Source: Pseudomonas frederiksbergensis (GTDB taxonomy: Bacteria; Pseudomonadota; Gammaproteobacteria; Pseudomonadales; Pseudomonadaceae). From it: DNA of 64,000 nt. Position 1 is the stretch's first letter. Every line of letters starts with the position of its first letter. Made by a program: the position numbers and the translations under genes. The notes beneath the pieces were generated by a model. It worked only from the letters and a program-made list of their open reading frames with translations, was not told the origin of the DNA and ran no database searches. This document shows, in pieces, positions 19,003 through 27,574 of the stretch. The stretch is taken from NCBI RefSeq assembly GCF_900105495.1, contig NZ_FNTF01000002.1, positions 4,642,501 through 4,706,500 on the forward strand, given 5' to 3'.

Positions 19003-19497
19003 ATGATTCAGAGCATTATGAAAACTGCTAGCCTGACCACCCTTCTTGTCGCGTGTGCAACAGTGTCGCTCGTTCAAGCGCAACCCTTGCCGCTCGGCGA
19101 ACCCGGGGCTTTGCATAATGAAGACGTGGAGTGGCGCAACTTTCCAGCGTTCCCGAAAGAAGTGAAGCTGGCAGTTCTTGTCGGTGCCCCTAGTAAGCCT
19201 GGCCCATACGTTGTGCGAGTCAAAGTGCCTAACGGCATTAAATTAATGCCCCATACACACCCTGAAGACCGTATCTACACCGTAATGTCCGGTGTGTTTT
19301 ATATTGGTTTCGGGTCTGTATTTGATCCAGACAAGTTAGTGGCTTACGGCCCTGGCAGTGTTGTAGTACTCCCGGCCAATACACCGCATTTTCATTGGGC
19401 CAAGTCAGGAGAGTACATCTCTCAAGTGTATGGAACAGGTCCGTTAGGTCTTGAGTATATTGATAGTCATGACGACCCTCGTAATTCGACAAAATAA
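19003..19497 (+). CDS. secreted cupin-domain protein
   Basis: 164 residues with an N-terminal signal peptide (MIQSIMKTASLTTLLVACAT...VQAQ) and a single cupin fold. LMPHTHPEDRIYTVMSGVFYIGFG supplies the first motif (His, His, Glu-type ligands) and VVVLPANTPHFHWAKSGEY the second. Likely a metal-binding periplasmic protein of unknown substrate. ATG 19003 follows AAGG at 8 nt; ATG 19018 is an alternative. AT-richer than neighbours and isolated between remnants. Confidence 0.8.
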   Translation: MIQSIMKTASLTTLLVACATVSLVQAQPLPLGEPGALHNEDVEWRNFPAFPKEVKLAVLVGAPSKPGPYVVRVKVPNGIKLMPHTHPEDRIYTVMSGVFYIGFGSVFDPDKLVAYGPGSVVVLPANTPHFHWAKSGEYISQVYGTGPLGLEYIDSHDDPRNSTK

Positions 19498-19502
19498 GGA
19501 AC

Positions 19503-19727
19503 CTGCACGGTGGGTCCTATCGAACGGCTGCAGATCAGCCAGGTGGGCAAAAGGCGACACGCGGACACCCACCTTCGAACTACCGATCTGCGCACTCACC
19601 CCATCGACCGTCTCAAGCAGCGACTCGCAATCGGTGCACCACCGTAACGGTCTTCACGTGTGTTGAAGCCGCCGTTGATGAACTGTTCAAACAGATACCC
19701 GTTACCGGCATGAATTTCGAGACTCAA
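19503..19727 (-). pseudogene. old yellow enzyme (NADH:flavin oxidoreductase) fragment
   Basis: The minus strand reads LEIHAGNGYLFEQFINGGFN followed by TREDRYGGAPI, the unmistakable OYE barrel segment with the His-Asn pair, then shifts one base and continues LLETVDGVSAQIGSSKVGVR and VSP. Only about 75 of some 360 residues remain, with both ends missing and one internal frameshift. Confidence 0.7.
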
Positions 19728-19762
19728 AAAGTGATGACATTTAGTGATTCCTCCGCGTGACT

Positions 19763-20190
19763 TCAGGAATGTGACGGGAAGTACGGCAGAACGTACTCGC
19801 CGAGTTCGTCGAGGATTTCGCCATAGGGTTGACGGCTGACCTTGGGGTTGAGCGCGATATGCGAGACACCGGCAGATTGCGCTTGTTCCAGGTAATTGAG
19901 CAGGCCGTTGCGCCCCGCCCGGAAGCCACCTTGGATGCGCTGGAATGGCTGATCCGGGTTGTCGCTGAGATCGAAATAACCACCCAGACCCAACGTTTTG
20001 AAGGCATTGCGCTTCTCTGCCTCATGCACGGTGGCGTGCCAACTCTCGCCCAACGATGCCAACCGTTCTGGGCTTTGAACGCCGGCAAGATAGCCATCAA
20101 GGTAGGGTCAGTGTCAAAGCTGGCGACGCCTTGATCATGCGTATCGACAAAGCGGGCCTCATACGCACTGAGCTTTAAAAGCTATAAACA
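19763..20190 (-). pseudogene. luciferase-like flavin monooxygenase, C-terminal fragment with frameshift
   Basis: The C-terminal 99 codons are open (GESWHATVHEAEKRNAF ... AGVSHIALNPKVSRQPYGEI), matching LLM-class flavin-dependent oxidoreductases. Just upstream a one-base shift near 20105 joins DGYLAGVQSPERL to YEARFVDTHDQGVASFDTDP in another frame. The N-terminal two thirds are absent. It lies head-to-tail with the OYE fragment, suggesting a lost flavoenzyme cluster. Confidence 0.65.
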
Positions 20191-20284
20191 ACCTCCTACA
20201 CTGCTGAACACCCGCTCACACCGTATCTGCGCAGCCTCGCTTTCCTGCCGGCCTCTGCATCGCCCTCACATTAGGATCACCGAC

Positions 20285-21427
20285 ATGCGCCTGTCCGATT
20301 TTATTCTTGAGAACCTTGAGCCGATTCTGCAGGCCTGGGAAGATTTCGCCAGAACCATTGAGACGCCGGGTGCGGACCTCGATAGTGAAGCTCTGCGAGA
20401 TCATGCCGAACAGATGTTGCGGGCAATTGTAAGTGACCTGCGAACAAAGCAGACGAAGCGAGAGCAAGCGGCCAAGTCTCAAGGCCAAGCCCCTTCAGAT
20501 GATGAAGAAACCGCAGCTGAAACGCATGCAATGACGCGGCTAATGGCAGGTTTCACGATCGATCAAATGGTGTCGGAATATCGAGCACTAAGAACGAGTG
20601 TCGTCAGTCAGTGGATGAGGCAAGTGAAGGATGGCACGCCGATTAATGTCGACGACATGACCCGATTCCATGAGGCCATCGATCAGGCTCTCGCCGAATC
20701 CATTGCCAGTTACTCACGCGCGGTGGAGGCGTCACGCAACGTATTTTTAGGCATTCTCGGCCACGACCTGCGCACCCCGCTTGGAGCAATCTTGCTGGGT
20801 GCCGATATGTTGAGGCGCTCAGAAGGGGCCGGAGCCCGGGCTACCAAGGTTGCCAATCAGATATATACAAGCGTGCGGCGAGCGAGCCAAATTGTTGGAG
20901 ACCTACTTGATTTAACACGCTGCCAAATGGGCCCAGGCATTCCTGTCAAAACGACGGATCTAGATCTCTCGCACGTTTGCGAACGTGTTGTCGAAGAAAT
21001 CCGAGCGTCTCATCCAGAGGCGATTGTCTTGTTCGACGCGAAGACTCCAGTTCAAGGGCAATTCGATGGCGCCAGAATGGAACAAGTCTTCTCGAATGTA
21101 ATCAGCAACGCTGTACAGCATGGAGATAATCAACTCCCTATCAAGGTGGAGTTAGAGACCTCAGAAGACTGCGCTATTTTTACCGTCCATAACAGTGGAG
21201 AGCCCATACCAGAGGACGTTCTCCCGTTTATATTTAACCCTATGGGTCGTTTCTCTCAGCGATCTGCAATTGATCACGGGCCGACAGAGGGGCTGGGCTT
21301 GGGCCTGTTCATCGCGTCAGAGATCGTGGCATCACATAACGGTTCAATCGATGTCAGTTCTGACTCAAGTGGAGGCACCACTTTTCTAGTCAAGCTTCCA
21401 ATAACTGAATCGCCCCAGCTTAAGTAG
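20285..21427 (+). CDS. sensor histidine kinase with RsbRD-like N-terminus
   Basis: 380-residue soluble kinase without membrane helices. Residues about 1-140 are helical and resemble RsbRD N-terminal sensory domains; HisKA has the phosphoacceptor His160 in GILGHDLRTPLGA; the HATPase domain carries N (NVISNAVQHG), a diverged G1 region and G2 (GLGLGLFIASEIV). No response regulator is adjacent, so it is an orphan. Its place among remnants suggests it arrived with the accessory region. Confidence 0.88.
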   Translation: MRLSDFILENLEPILQAWEDFARTIETPGADLDSEALRDHAEQMLRAIVSDLRTKQTKREQAAKSQGQAPSDDEETAAETHAMTRLMAGFTIDQMVSEYRALRTSVVSQWMRQVKDGTPINVDDMTRFHEAIDQALAESIASYSRAVEASRNVFLGILGHDLRTPLGAILLGADMLRRSEGAGARATKVANQIYTSVRRASQIVGDLLDLTRCQMGPGIPVKTTDLDLSHVCERVVEEIRASHPEAIVLFDAKTPVQGQFDGARMEQVFSNVISNAVQHGDNQLPIKVELETSEDCAIFTVHNSGEPIPEDVLPFIFNPMGRFSQRSAIDHGPTEGLGLGLFIASEIVASHNGSIDVSSDSSGGTTFLVKLPITESPQLK

Positions 21428-21682
21428 ACACTTTACCGCGGGTCACCCAACAGATTTGTGTCGATTGAAGCCTCAAATATTAGGGGCGTTAGTCGTATCC
21501 CGGATTGGATTTAAAACCATCACCCCATCCCACTATCAATGTTTAACTTGTCGCCAACCCCAAACCACATATCTGAGGGTGGCGAAAGGAAAAAATCGAC
21601 CCATAGCTGCCGGTGAGCACCGACAGAAATCGGCCAGAAGCGGACGGTGGACGGTGGACGGAGCGATAGCAAATGAGTAGCT
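21428..21682. repeat. intergenic stretch with an inverted TGGCCGATT-type repeat
   Basis: GACCCATAGCTGCCGGTGAG ... CAGAAATCGGCCAGAAGCGG (about 21587-21650) is the inverted form of the repeat near 12192 and 13487, followed by a short GGACGGTGGAC duplication. No gene. Confidence 0.5.
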
Positions 21683-21799
21683 ATGCTTGGTCTACTGCCG
21701 AAACTGATTGAGCCGATTGTTATCCACCAAGCCCGTGAAGGCGTTATTACCCCACTTGGGGTCCAATTAGAGTCAGGCCCAAAGAGGAGTCCGCCATGA
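21683..21799 (+). CDS. 38-codon ORF coupled to the DUF6632 gene
   Basis: Short ORF (MLGLLPKLIEPIVIHQAREG...) whose TGA overlaps the ATG of the next gene (ATGA). The initiation region is weak. It could be a lead-in ORF or the end of a degraded gene. Confidence 0.25.
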   Translation: MLGLLPKLIEPIVIHQAREGVITPLGVQLESGPKRSPP

Positions 21800-22200
21800 C
21801 CTTAGTCGATCGCCTCAGGTATTTACGTGTCGTTCTAATTTTGGCTGGCCTCGCCTGCCTTGCTCTCTACCCACTTATGTTGTTCTGGCCGTCCGGCTGG
21901 GCCTGGCACGTCGGTCACTCGGACTACCCGATGATGATCGTTGGCATCTACGCCACACTTGGCGTGTTCTTGATCCTGGCCGCACGTGATCCATTAGCCA
22001 ATCTGAGCCTGATCTGGTTCACCGTGTGGTCTAGCGCCGTACACGGAGCAATCATGGCCGTCCAGACGGTCACCCAACCGGGGCAAATGGGGCACTTGGC
22101 AGGTGACGTGCCGGCGCTCTTCATCGTGACGGTTGCCTTGGCCATCTTGACGCCCCGCTCGCAATTGGCCGCTCGGCCCGGGACACACAAACGGGCCTGA
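21796..22200 (+). CDS. DUF6632-like four-helix membrane protein
   Basis: 134 residues with four predicted membrane helices (about 10-30, 44-62, 68-90, 100-120) and no charged residues inside them. The pattern (RYLRVVLILAGLACLALYPL, then HSDYPMMIVGIYATLGVFLI) fits a small bacterial membrane family listed as DUF6632; function unknown. AGAGGAG lies just before the ATG. Confidence 0.75.
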   Translation: MTLVDRLRYLRVVLILAGLACLALYPLMLFWPSGWAWHVGHSDYPMMIVGIYATLGVFLILAARDPLANLSLIWFTVWSSAVHGAIMAVQTVTQPGQMGHLAGDVPALFIVTVALAILTPRSQLAARPGTHKRA

Positions 22201-22275
22201 GAGCAGGCATGAAACTACTTCCATCCCGGGTATGCTCACTTGCAAGGCCAGCGCGTCAACGTTAAGGTCTGCGTC

Positions 22276-22347
22276 ATGACTACGCCACGCATCGAATCGA
22301 CCACAACCTTCACGACCGCCACAGGCGGGTCGTGGGAGGTTGTGTGA
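22276..22347 (+). CDS. threonine-rich leader peptide
   Basis: 23-codon ORF, ATG behind AAGG at 9 nt. Its core reads ESTTTFTTATGG: eight Thr in 23 residues, six of them within residues 9-16. The Thr codons lie in the 5' arm of the first hairpin of an attenuator (next entry). The layout is that of E. coli thrL, but the gene behind it is not a threonine-pathway gene. Confidence 0.65.
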   Translation: MTTPRIESTTTFTTATGGSWEVV

Positions 22348-22403
22348 GTTAAAACAACGCATAACCCCGAAGACCCGCCAGTGATGGACCGGGTCTTTTT
22401 TTT
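22302..22403 (+). promoter_or_regulatory. transcription attenuator (1:2, 2:3, 3:4 alternatives)
   Basis: Segment 1 (22302-22320, CACAACC...CACGACCGCC) pairs with segment 2 (22324-22344, GGCGGGTCGTGG...GGTTGTG). Segment 2's GGCGGGTC (22324-22331) is also perfectly complementary to GACCCGCC (22372-22379) in segment 3. Segment 3 AGACCCG (22371-22377) pairs with segment 4 CGGGTCT (22390-22396), followed by eight T: an intrinsic terminator. Stalling on the leader's Thr codons would cover segment 1, free segment 2 to hold segment 3, and allow read-through. Confidence 0.7.
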
Positions 22404-22441
22404 GCCCCCGGATTTATTGGCACAAACGTAAGGAAACGCAC

Positions 22442-22960
22442 ATGTATGCACTACTGATTCTCGACATGCAGGTAGGGCTCGTTCACGGCCCGGACAGGCC
22501 CTGGGGCCGTGAAGCGCTTCTCGATACATTGAACAGGCTAATCAGAAACGCACGGGAGGCCGGCGCCCCAATCTTTCTCGCTCGCCACCTGGGTCCGGCC
22601 GGATCTCCTATTGAGCCGGGCAGTCCGCTCACCGAGCTTGTCCCAGAGTTGCAGCTAATGGGTGACGAAGTGATTTTTGAGAAAAATCGTCCCAACGCCT
22701 TTGTGGCGACCGGGTTGGCCGGTCAGCTACGCGAACGCGACTGTGAAGGCATCGTCGTGACAGGAATGAAAACTCAATACTGCGTAGACAGTACTTGCCG
22801 TGCTGCCCGCGATTTAGGTTTCGATGCTGTACTCATCGCCGATGGACATACCTGCTCTGATACTCCAACGCTTAATGCAAAGGCCATCATTGCCCACCAC
22901 AATGCAACCTTGGCGGGGCCATTCTGCCGAGTCGTTCAGGCTGAGGAATGGAGTTTTTAG
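22442..22960 (+). CDS. isochorismatase-family cysteine hydrolase
   Basis: 172-residue hydrolase of the isochorismatase/nicotinamidase fold. The triad is Asp8 (LLILDMQ), Lys81 (IFEKNRPNAF) and Cys114 (GMKTQYCVDST), with the usual cis-peptide VVTGM before it. It cleaves an amide, ureide or enol-ether bond in an unidentified small molecule. It starts 39 nt after the attenuator's T run with AAGGA upstream, so the attenuator controls it directly. A hairpin (22971-22997) follows. Confidence 0.9.
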   Translation: MYALLILDMQVGLVHGPDRPWGREALLDTLNRLIRNAREAGAPIFLARHLGPAGSPIEPGSPLTELVPELQLMGDEVIFEKNRPNAFVATGLAGQLRERDCEGIVVTGMKTQYCVDSTCRAARDLGFDAVLIADGHTCSDTPTLNAKAIIAHHNATLAGPFCRVVQAEEWSF

Positions 22961-22970
22961 GACACTCCCC

Positions 22971-22997
22971 TGATCGACCCAAGCCAAGGGTCGATCA
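22971..22997 (+). terminator. hairpin after the isochorismatase-fold gene
   Basis: TGATCGACCC / GGTCGATCA stem with an 8-nt loop; no T tract. Confidence 0.45.
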
Positions 22998-23089
22998 GAC
23001 CGCGTGGGTGCCGACGCGACGGCTGATATCTTATCCGCGCACCAGATCGCGTCCGATCGACGCTGAGCCCATCAAGGAAGATAAAAACA

Positions 23090-23467
23090 ATGAAAATACT
23101 ATTCATCGCTTCGCTAGGAATTTTATCGCTGACTCAAACTTCAATAGGCTTCGCGGATAATGCCAATGGAAAAAATCTCTATCTACAGCGATGCAGCATG
23201 TGCCACGGAACAGATCTCAAGGCAACAGGACCACTGGCCAATAAAAGCAATCCGCCTACGCCTGATCTAACAACGTCCGCTTTCAAAAAGCGATTGAATG
23301 ATTATCCGGGCGTGATTGTCTCTTCGATAATACTTCGCCCAAATGGCGACTTGATTCCAAGAACCTTGCGTGAGAATGGTGTAAAGCTTTTGCCGCACTC
23401 ATGGAGCGTTAAGGATCTGCGCGATTTGAATCAATACATGGGTGGTGTGATTTCACAAAAACGATGA
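23090..23467 (+). CDS. periplasmic c-type cytochrome, single haem
   Basis: 125 residues: signal peptide (about 1-22), then haem motif CSMCH (Cys35, Cys38, His39) in NLYLQRCSMCHGTDL, typical of cytochrome-c-class mono-haem domains. An axial Met is probably near the C-terminus (QYMGGVISQ). No oxidase or dehydrogenase partner is adjacent, and the next gene is an IS remnant, so a partner may have been lost. The ribosome-binding site is AAGGAAG. Confidence 0.82.
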   Translation: MKILFIASLGILSLTQTSIGFADNANGKNLYLQRCSMCHGTDLKATGPLANKSNPPTPDLTTSAFKKRLNDYPGVIVSSIILRPNGDLIPRTLRENGVKLLPHSWSVKDLRDLNQYMGGVISQKR

Positions 23468-23539
23468 CCTTTAAAGTGCCTGGTCCTGTCGCCAGCGCTT
23501 GACTCTGTCCCTTGGGGCAACCCCTACCCTGCCTTGTCC

Positions 23540-24866
23540 ATTTCAGGTTCCGCCGTCAGCGGATAAGGCAATCCATGAATATGTTATCGCTGGTCAGAAA
23601 AAAACAGCCAAGCGCACTGCGTTGCCGGCAGAGTTTCCACGCACGCTGATCCATCACGAACCGGACAACACCTACTGCCCATGTGGCTGCGCACTGAAAC
23701 GTATCGGTGAAGACGTCAGCGAGAAGCTGGACTACACGCCCGGCGTGTTTACCGTTGAACGCCATGTCCGTGACACATGGGTATGCGATGACTGCGAAAC
23801 GCTGATCCAGGTACCCGTTCCGGCGCAGGTCATCGACAAGGGCATCCCGACCGTAGGGTTGCTAGCCCACGTCATGATCGCGAAGTTTGCTGACCATCTG
23901 CCTCTTTACCGTCAGGAATCGATTTTCGGTCGAGCTGGCTTGGCGATTCCACGTTCAACTTTGGCTCAATGGGTTGGCGTGACTGGCTTGCAGTTACAGC
24001 CTCTGGTGGATGCGTTGCGGGACGTAGTGCTCGGGCAGCAGGTTATCCATGTCGATGAAACACCCGTGCAGATGCTCGTTCCAGGCTCAAAGAAAACCCA
24101 CCGTTCTTATGTTTGAGCCTACGCCACCAGCCAGTTCTCGGACTTGGCAGCGGTGGTTTACGACTTCAGCCCCAGCCGCGCCGGAGAACATGCACGTAAC
24201 TTCCTGCAAGACTCGAAGGGCAAGCTGGTGTGCGACGATTTTGGCGGCTACAAAGCCAGTTTTGAACTCGGCTTCACCGAGATCGGTTGCATGGCCCATG
24301 CGCGGCGCAAGTTTTTTGAGCTGCACGCCACCAACAAGAGCCAGCCCGCCGAACAGGCCCTGCGTTATATCCAGTTGCTTTACGAAATCGAACGTGAAGT
24401 CTACGACCTAGAGCCGGATTTACGGCGCCGAAAACGGCAAGAAAAAGCGGTACCGGTGATGGATATGCTGCATGCTTGGATGATTGCCCAGCGTGATCTC
24501 GTGCCTGAAGGCTCAGCCATCAGCAGAGCATTGGATTACAGCCTGAAACGCTGGGCAGCGCTGTCGCGCTACCTTGATGACGGGACCGTACCCATTGACA
24601 ATAATTGGGCAGAGAACCAGATCCGGCCGTGGGCTCTTGGACGCAAGAACTGGCTCTTCGCAGGATCGCTACGCAGCGGACAACGGGCGGCGGCGATCAT
24701 GAGCCTGATCCAATCGGCGCGGCTCAACGGGCATGAACCGTATGCTTATTTGAAGGACGTCCTTACGCGCCTGCCGACGCAGCGAGCGAGTGAGATTACG
24801 CAACTGCTGCCGCATAGCTGGACTCCCGCCTAATAACGTAAGCTGGGAATGTACGGATGCTCACGT
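23540..24866 (+). mobile_element. IS66-family insertion sequence, left-truncated
   Basis: Holds a broken tnpC only; tnpA and tnpB and the left end are gone. The probable right terminal repeat is at 24847-24866 (reading inward GTGAGCATCCGTACATTCCC), shortly after the tnpC stop. No matching left repeat upstream. The left junction is somewhere near 23500-23570. Confidence 0.75.
23570..24833 (+). pseudogene. IS66 transposase TnpC, N-terminally truncated, with nonsense codon
   Basis: Zinc-binding region (NTYCPCGCALKRIGEDVSEK, then WVCDDCETL), DDE residues in VIHVDETPVQML, LVCDDFGGYKA and NNWAENQIRPWALGRKNWLF, and the IS66 C-terminal tail are all visible. Translation breaks at TGA 24114-24116, in the same frame on both sides (RSYV * AYATSQFSD), where the family normally has Trp (TGG -> TGA). 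Roughly the first 100 residues are missing. Non-functional. Confidence 0.88.
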
Positions 24867-24891
24867 TGAAACTCCACATGGAAGACTTGGA

Positions 24892-25257
24892 ATGACTCGA
24901 ATTATTGAAATCCTGATGTACACCTTAAAGCCAGGATCGGGATTGGACTTTCATCAAATAATGCAGAATGTAAGTGTTCCGCTTCACCTAGAAGCTGGCA
25001 TAGATGTCGTTTCTTATGGCAGCTCATTACATGATTGTGACAGCTATCACCTGATTCGTTCCTATGAAAGCGAGAGCCATCGCCAAGTATCTCAAGATGT
25101 TTTTTACGCAAGCGATGCCTGGAAACAGGGCCCGAGAGAAGACATTATCAGTCGGATTGAAATCAGTACAACGACAGTTATGGCGCTCGCTCAAGACGTA
25201 ATTGATGCCATCAGAGCTTCCGTAGATCTATCTAGAGCCGAAGCTCGATCCGCGTAG
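24892..25257 (+). CDS. NIPSNAP-family protein
   Basis: 121-residue ferredoxin-like fold protein (MTRIIEILMYTLKPGSG...; IDVVSYGSSLHDCDSYHLIRSY) of the NIPSNAP/dimeric alpha-beta-barrel group; members bind or process small hydrophobic ligands, with no assured reaction. ATG 24892 is chosen because the reading frame upstream of it belongs to IS66 end sequence. It begins only 26 bp beyond the IS end, so the promoter may come from the IS. Confidence 0.72.
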   Translation: MTRIIEILMYTLKPGSGLDFHQIMQNVSVPLHLEAGIDVVSYGSSLHDCDSYHLIRSYESESHRQVSQDVFYASDAWKQGPREDIISRIEISTTTVMALAQDVIDAIRASVDLSRAEARSA

Positions 25258-25308
25258 CTGACATCGACAAAGGCAGACCCCGTAGCCTTAAACACGGGGA
25301 TCAGGAAG

Positions 25309-25503
25309 ATGTGTTGGCCGGACGGTTACGCCTATCGCGAGGTTGCAATGGGAAGTTTGGTAGCCGTTCCTATCGACTATTCGATATTTCTAAGCGTTGA
25401 GGCAAAACTATTGGTGAAATCCGGACGGCCGCTGACTGTTCCCGCTCAAGAGCCGCTGAATTGGATGTTGCAGCGCCCGCCAATGTTTGCCTCGGACAAA
25501 TAA
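25309..25503 (+). pseudogene. C-terminal fragment of a LysR regulator
   Basis: About 55 codons (AYREVAMGSLVAVPIDYSIF, then [20 protein letters not shown]) match the C-terminus of the intact LysR at 17020-17952 ([40 protein letters not shown]), with high nucleotide similarity as well. The rest of the gene is missing. A terminator hairpin follows at 25525. Confidence 0.75.
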
Positions 25504-25524
25504 GCACAATGCCTGGCGTCTCCA

Positions 25525-25561
25525 AAATAACCCGGAGCCTGATGTAGACTCCGGGTTTTCT
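25525..25561 (+). terminator. intrinsic terminator
   Basis: AACCCGGAG...CTCCGGGTT stem followed by TTCTGT, just after the LysR remnant. Confidence 0.6.
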
Positions 25562-25699
25562 GTGAACTGATTAGTCAATAATTAGCTGGCTTTATCCTTC
25601 GGGCCGAACGATCTATCTGAATTGAGCGCGACTGGTGAGGTTACTCCGCAAGTGTGACCTTCGCAGTGTGAGTCCTGCGCGCGCGCATGATTCGGAAGG

Positions 25700-26386
25700 C
25701 TAAGAAACGTCCTGAAGTCGACTGAGCAATAGGCCGGAAATAGTCGCGCCAGCCATCTGGGCAAAGCCGATAAAGCCCGCCGCCAGCCCTGCGCGATTCG
25801 GGTTGGGAATCACCGCGCCCGCGACCGCCCCCGGCAAGACCATGCCCGCGCCCAAAGTCAGCACCATCTTTGGCAGCATTAGACCAATCACTGATGGGCC
25901 AATAAGTTCATGAAATACCAGGACCAGGCTGGCGCCGACCGCAACTAGGCTGGTGCCGATACCCACGATTTTTTCCGGACCAAACTTCATGATGGTACGG
26001 TTGGTAAAGATCGCGCCAGCGATCATCCCCGAAACGATGCCGCCGAAAACTAGGCCATACTGGGTCGGGCTCAAGCCGAGTTGACCAACAAACACTCGCG
26101 AGGAAGCGGCGATAAAGCAGAACATCGCGCCGTAGGTGCAGGCAATGGCAATGGAAAAGCTGCGCAAGGATGAGCCTTTAAGTAACAGGGCGTAGTTGCT
26201 CAGAAGCGTTTTTAACCGACCCGCTTGTGGGTCGCGTTGCAAATTGGTCTCCTTGTAGAACAGCGAGGCGATCAGTGCAAGCGCGCCAAACAATACAGTC
26301 GCGAACACAACCGCGCGCCACCCTCCGGCGTGGGTAGCGATCAGTCCACCAAGCGCCGGTGAGAGCATGATTGCACGTGGTGACAA
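25700..26386 (-). pseudogene. Bcr/CflA-type MFS drug transporter, N-terminal part lost
   Basis: About 220 residues corresponding to the C-terminal two thirds of a Bcr/CflA drug-resistance permease (PALGGLIATHAGGWRAVVFA..., FCFIAASSRVFVGQLGLSPT). The first four or five helices are missing, and the sequence upstream (26387-26818) does not encode them. Probably non-functional. Confidence 0.72.
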
Positions 26387-26818
26387 TATGTTGCTCGGCG
26401 AAACAGGATGTCGAATTTACCAGGTTCATCAGTTAAAACCCGCATGACGCAATTCGGATCGCCGACATGTGCATGCAGAGTCCGCCAATAAATCGACCGC
26501 AGTCGAACGACCCGACCTAGCCTTCTTCGGTCATCAACCGTTACCAACGCTCCTTCCTGGGCTTGGCACCAAAGGCGACGGTGTCCACCTGATTTGAACT
26601 GACTAACAAAGTTGGATGATTACTCATCTATGCCTGAGCGTCCTGATTTCTGTTTTCGACAGGGCTTAGGTCGTTGAACTTCAGTCTGAATACTGAATGT
26701 ACTCGTCGATGCCTGCGTGAAGCCCATCAAGGTCGTTACATTTTCAGATAGATTGCTGTAGGACGTTTCGCTAAAAGCAAAACGCGCCGTAGGATCTGTC
26801 CTTACGTCACGGGGGCTA
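26387..26818. other. intergenic, no supported gene
   Basis: Short ORFs on the minus strand (26341-26547, 26620-26847) have no ribosome-binding sites or known motifs. The stretch probably includes degraded sequence upstream of the transporter remnant. Confidence 0.4.
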
Positions 26819-27574
26819 TCAGCCAAATCCCACCACTCGTTGTTCATGCAACTGCTGCAACATTGACAATCCGTTATTGAAGAACTCCGGTGATTCGGTC
26901 ATTCCCGCCTCGCCTGCCAATGCTTGCAAATGCGCCCGTCCATCCAACCTGGGGAATTGCTCGATGCGTTGCAACAATCGAAAGGCCCAAGGGCTCAAGC
27001 TAGAAAATTTCACACTGAAGTCCAGATCACGACGCACCAACAGCAAAGTTGGCTGATCCAGCGGCGCATCGGGCTGAAAATCCGGCCCCACCAACTGCAC
27101 CGGCCAGACATACGCCAACGGCCACGCCAATGACGAGACCTGTAACGGACTATCCAACAACGACTCGCTTTCACCGGATAACAATGGCTCGGCCTCGGAC
27201 TGTTGCAAAGCCATTTCCACCCATTCGTAGTGCGCAAGCTCCACCATAAACGGTGGCCACGACCCACCGGCCAGTGCTGCAGGCTCAGAGGCGAGAAACT
27301 CCACGAACTCCTCAGCGATCTCGCCGAATTTCGGCGTGTGAGCTCGGTAGTCACGCAGGAAAATCCGCACCAGTGCCCGCCACTGTTGGTCACCGAGGAT
27401 CTTCACCAGCACCGGAAAAGTGCCGCTGATCAACGTCGACAGGTTGGCGAATACTAGGTCGCGATAAATCTGCGCCCGCGCCGGGTCCATCTCGGGTGGT
27501 GGCGCGCAGTGGTCGGGATCGCGCAGGTAGAGGCCCATGCTGTTTTGCTGCTCGTGCAGTGAACGTTTAGGCAC
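26819..27574 (-). CDS. DUF2063 protein, partner of the MNIO (DUF692) enzyme
   Basis: 251 residues; N-terminal DUF2063 'putative DNA-binding' domain ([20 protein letters not shown], then [20 protein letters not shown]) and a C-terminal domain as in HvfC/BufC proteins, which deliver precursor peptides to the DUF692 enzyme. The GTG start at 27574 overlaps the DUF692 stop by 8 nt, so the two are translationally coupled. No DNA-binding role need be assumed. Confidence 0.87.
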   Translation of the reverse strand: MPKRSLHEQQNSMGLYLRDPDHCAPPPEMDPARAQIYRDLVFANLSTLISGTFPVLVKILGDQQWRALVRIFLRDYRAHTPKFGEIAEEFVEFLASEPAALAGGSWPPFMVELAHYEWVEMALQQSEAEPLLSGESESLLDSPLQVSSLAWPLAYVWPVQLVGPDFQPDAPLDQPTLLLVRRDLDFSVKFSSLSPWAFRLLQRIEQFPRLDGRAHLQALAGEAGMTESPEFFNNGLSMLQQLHEQRVVGFG

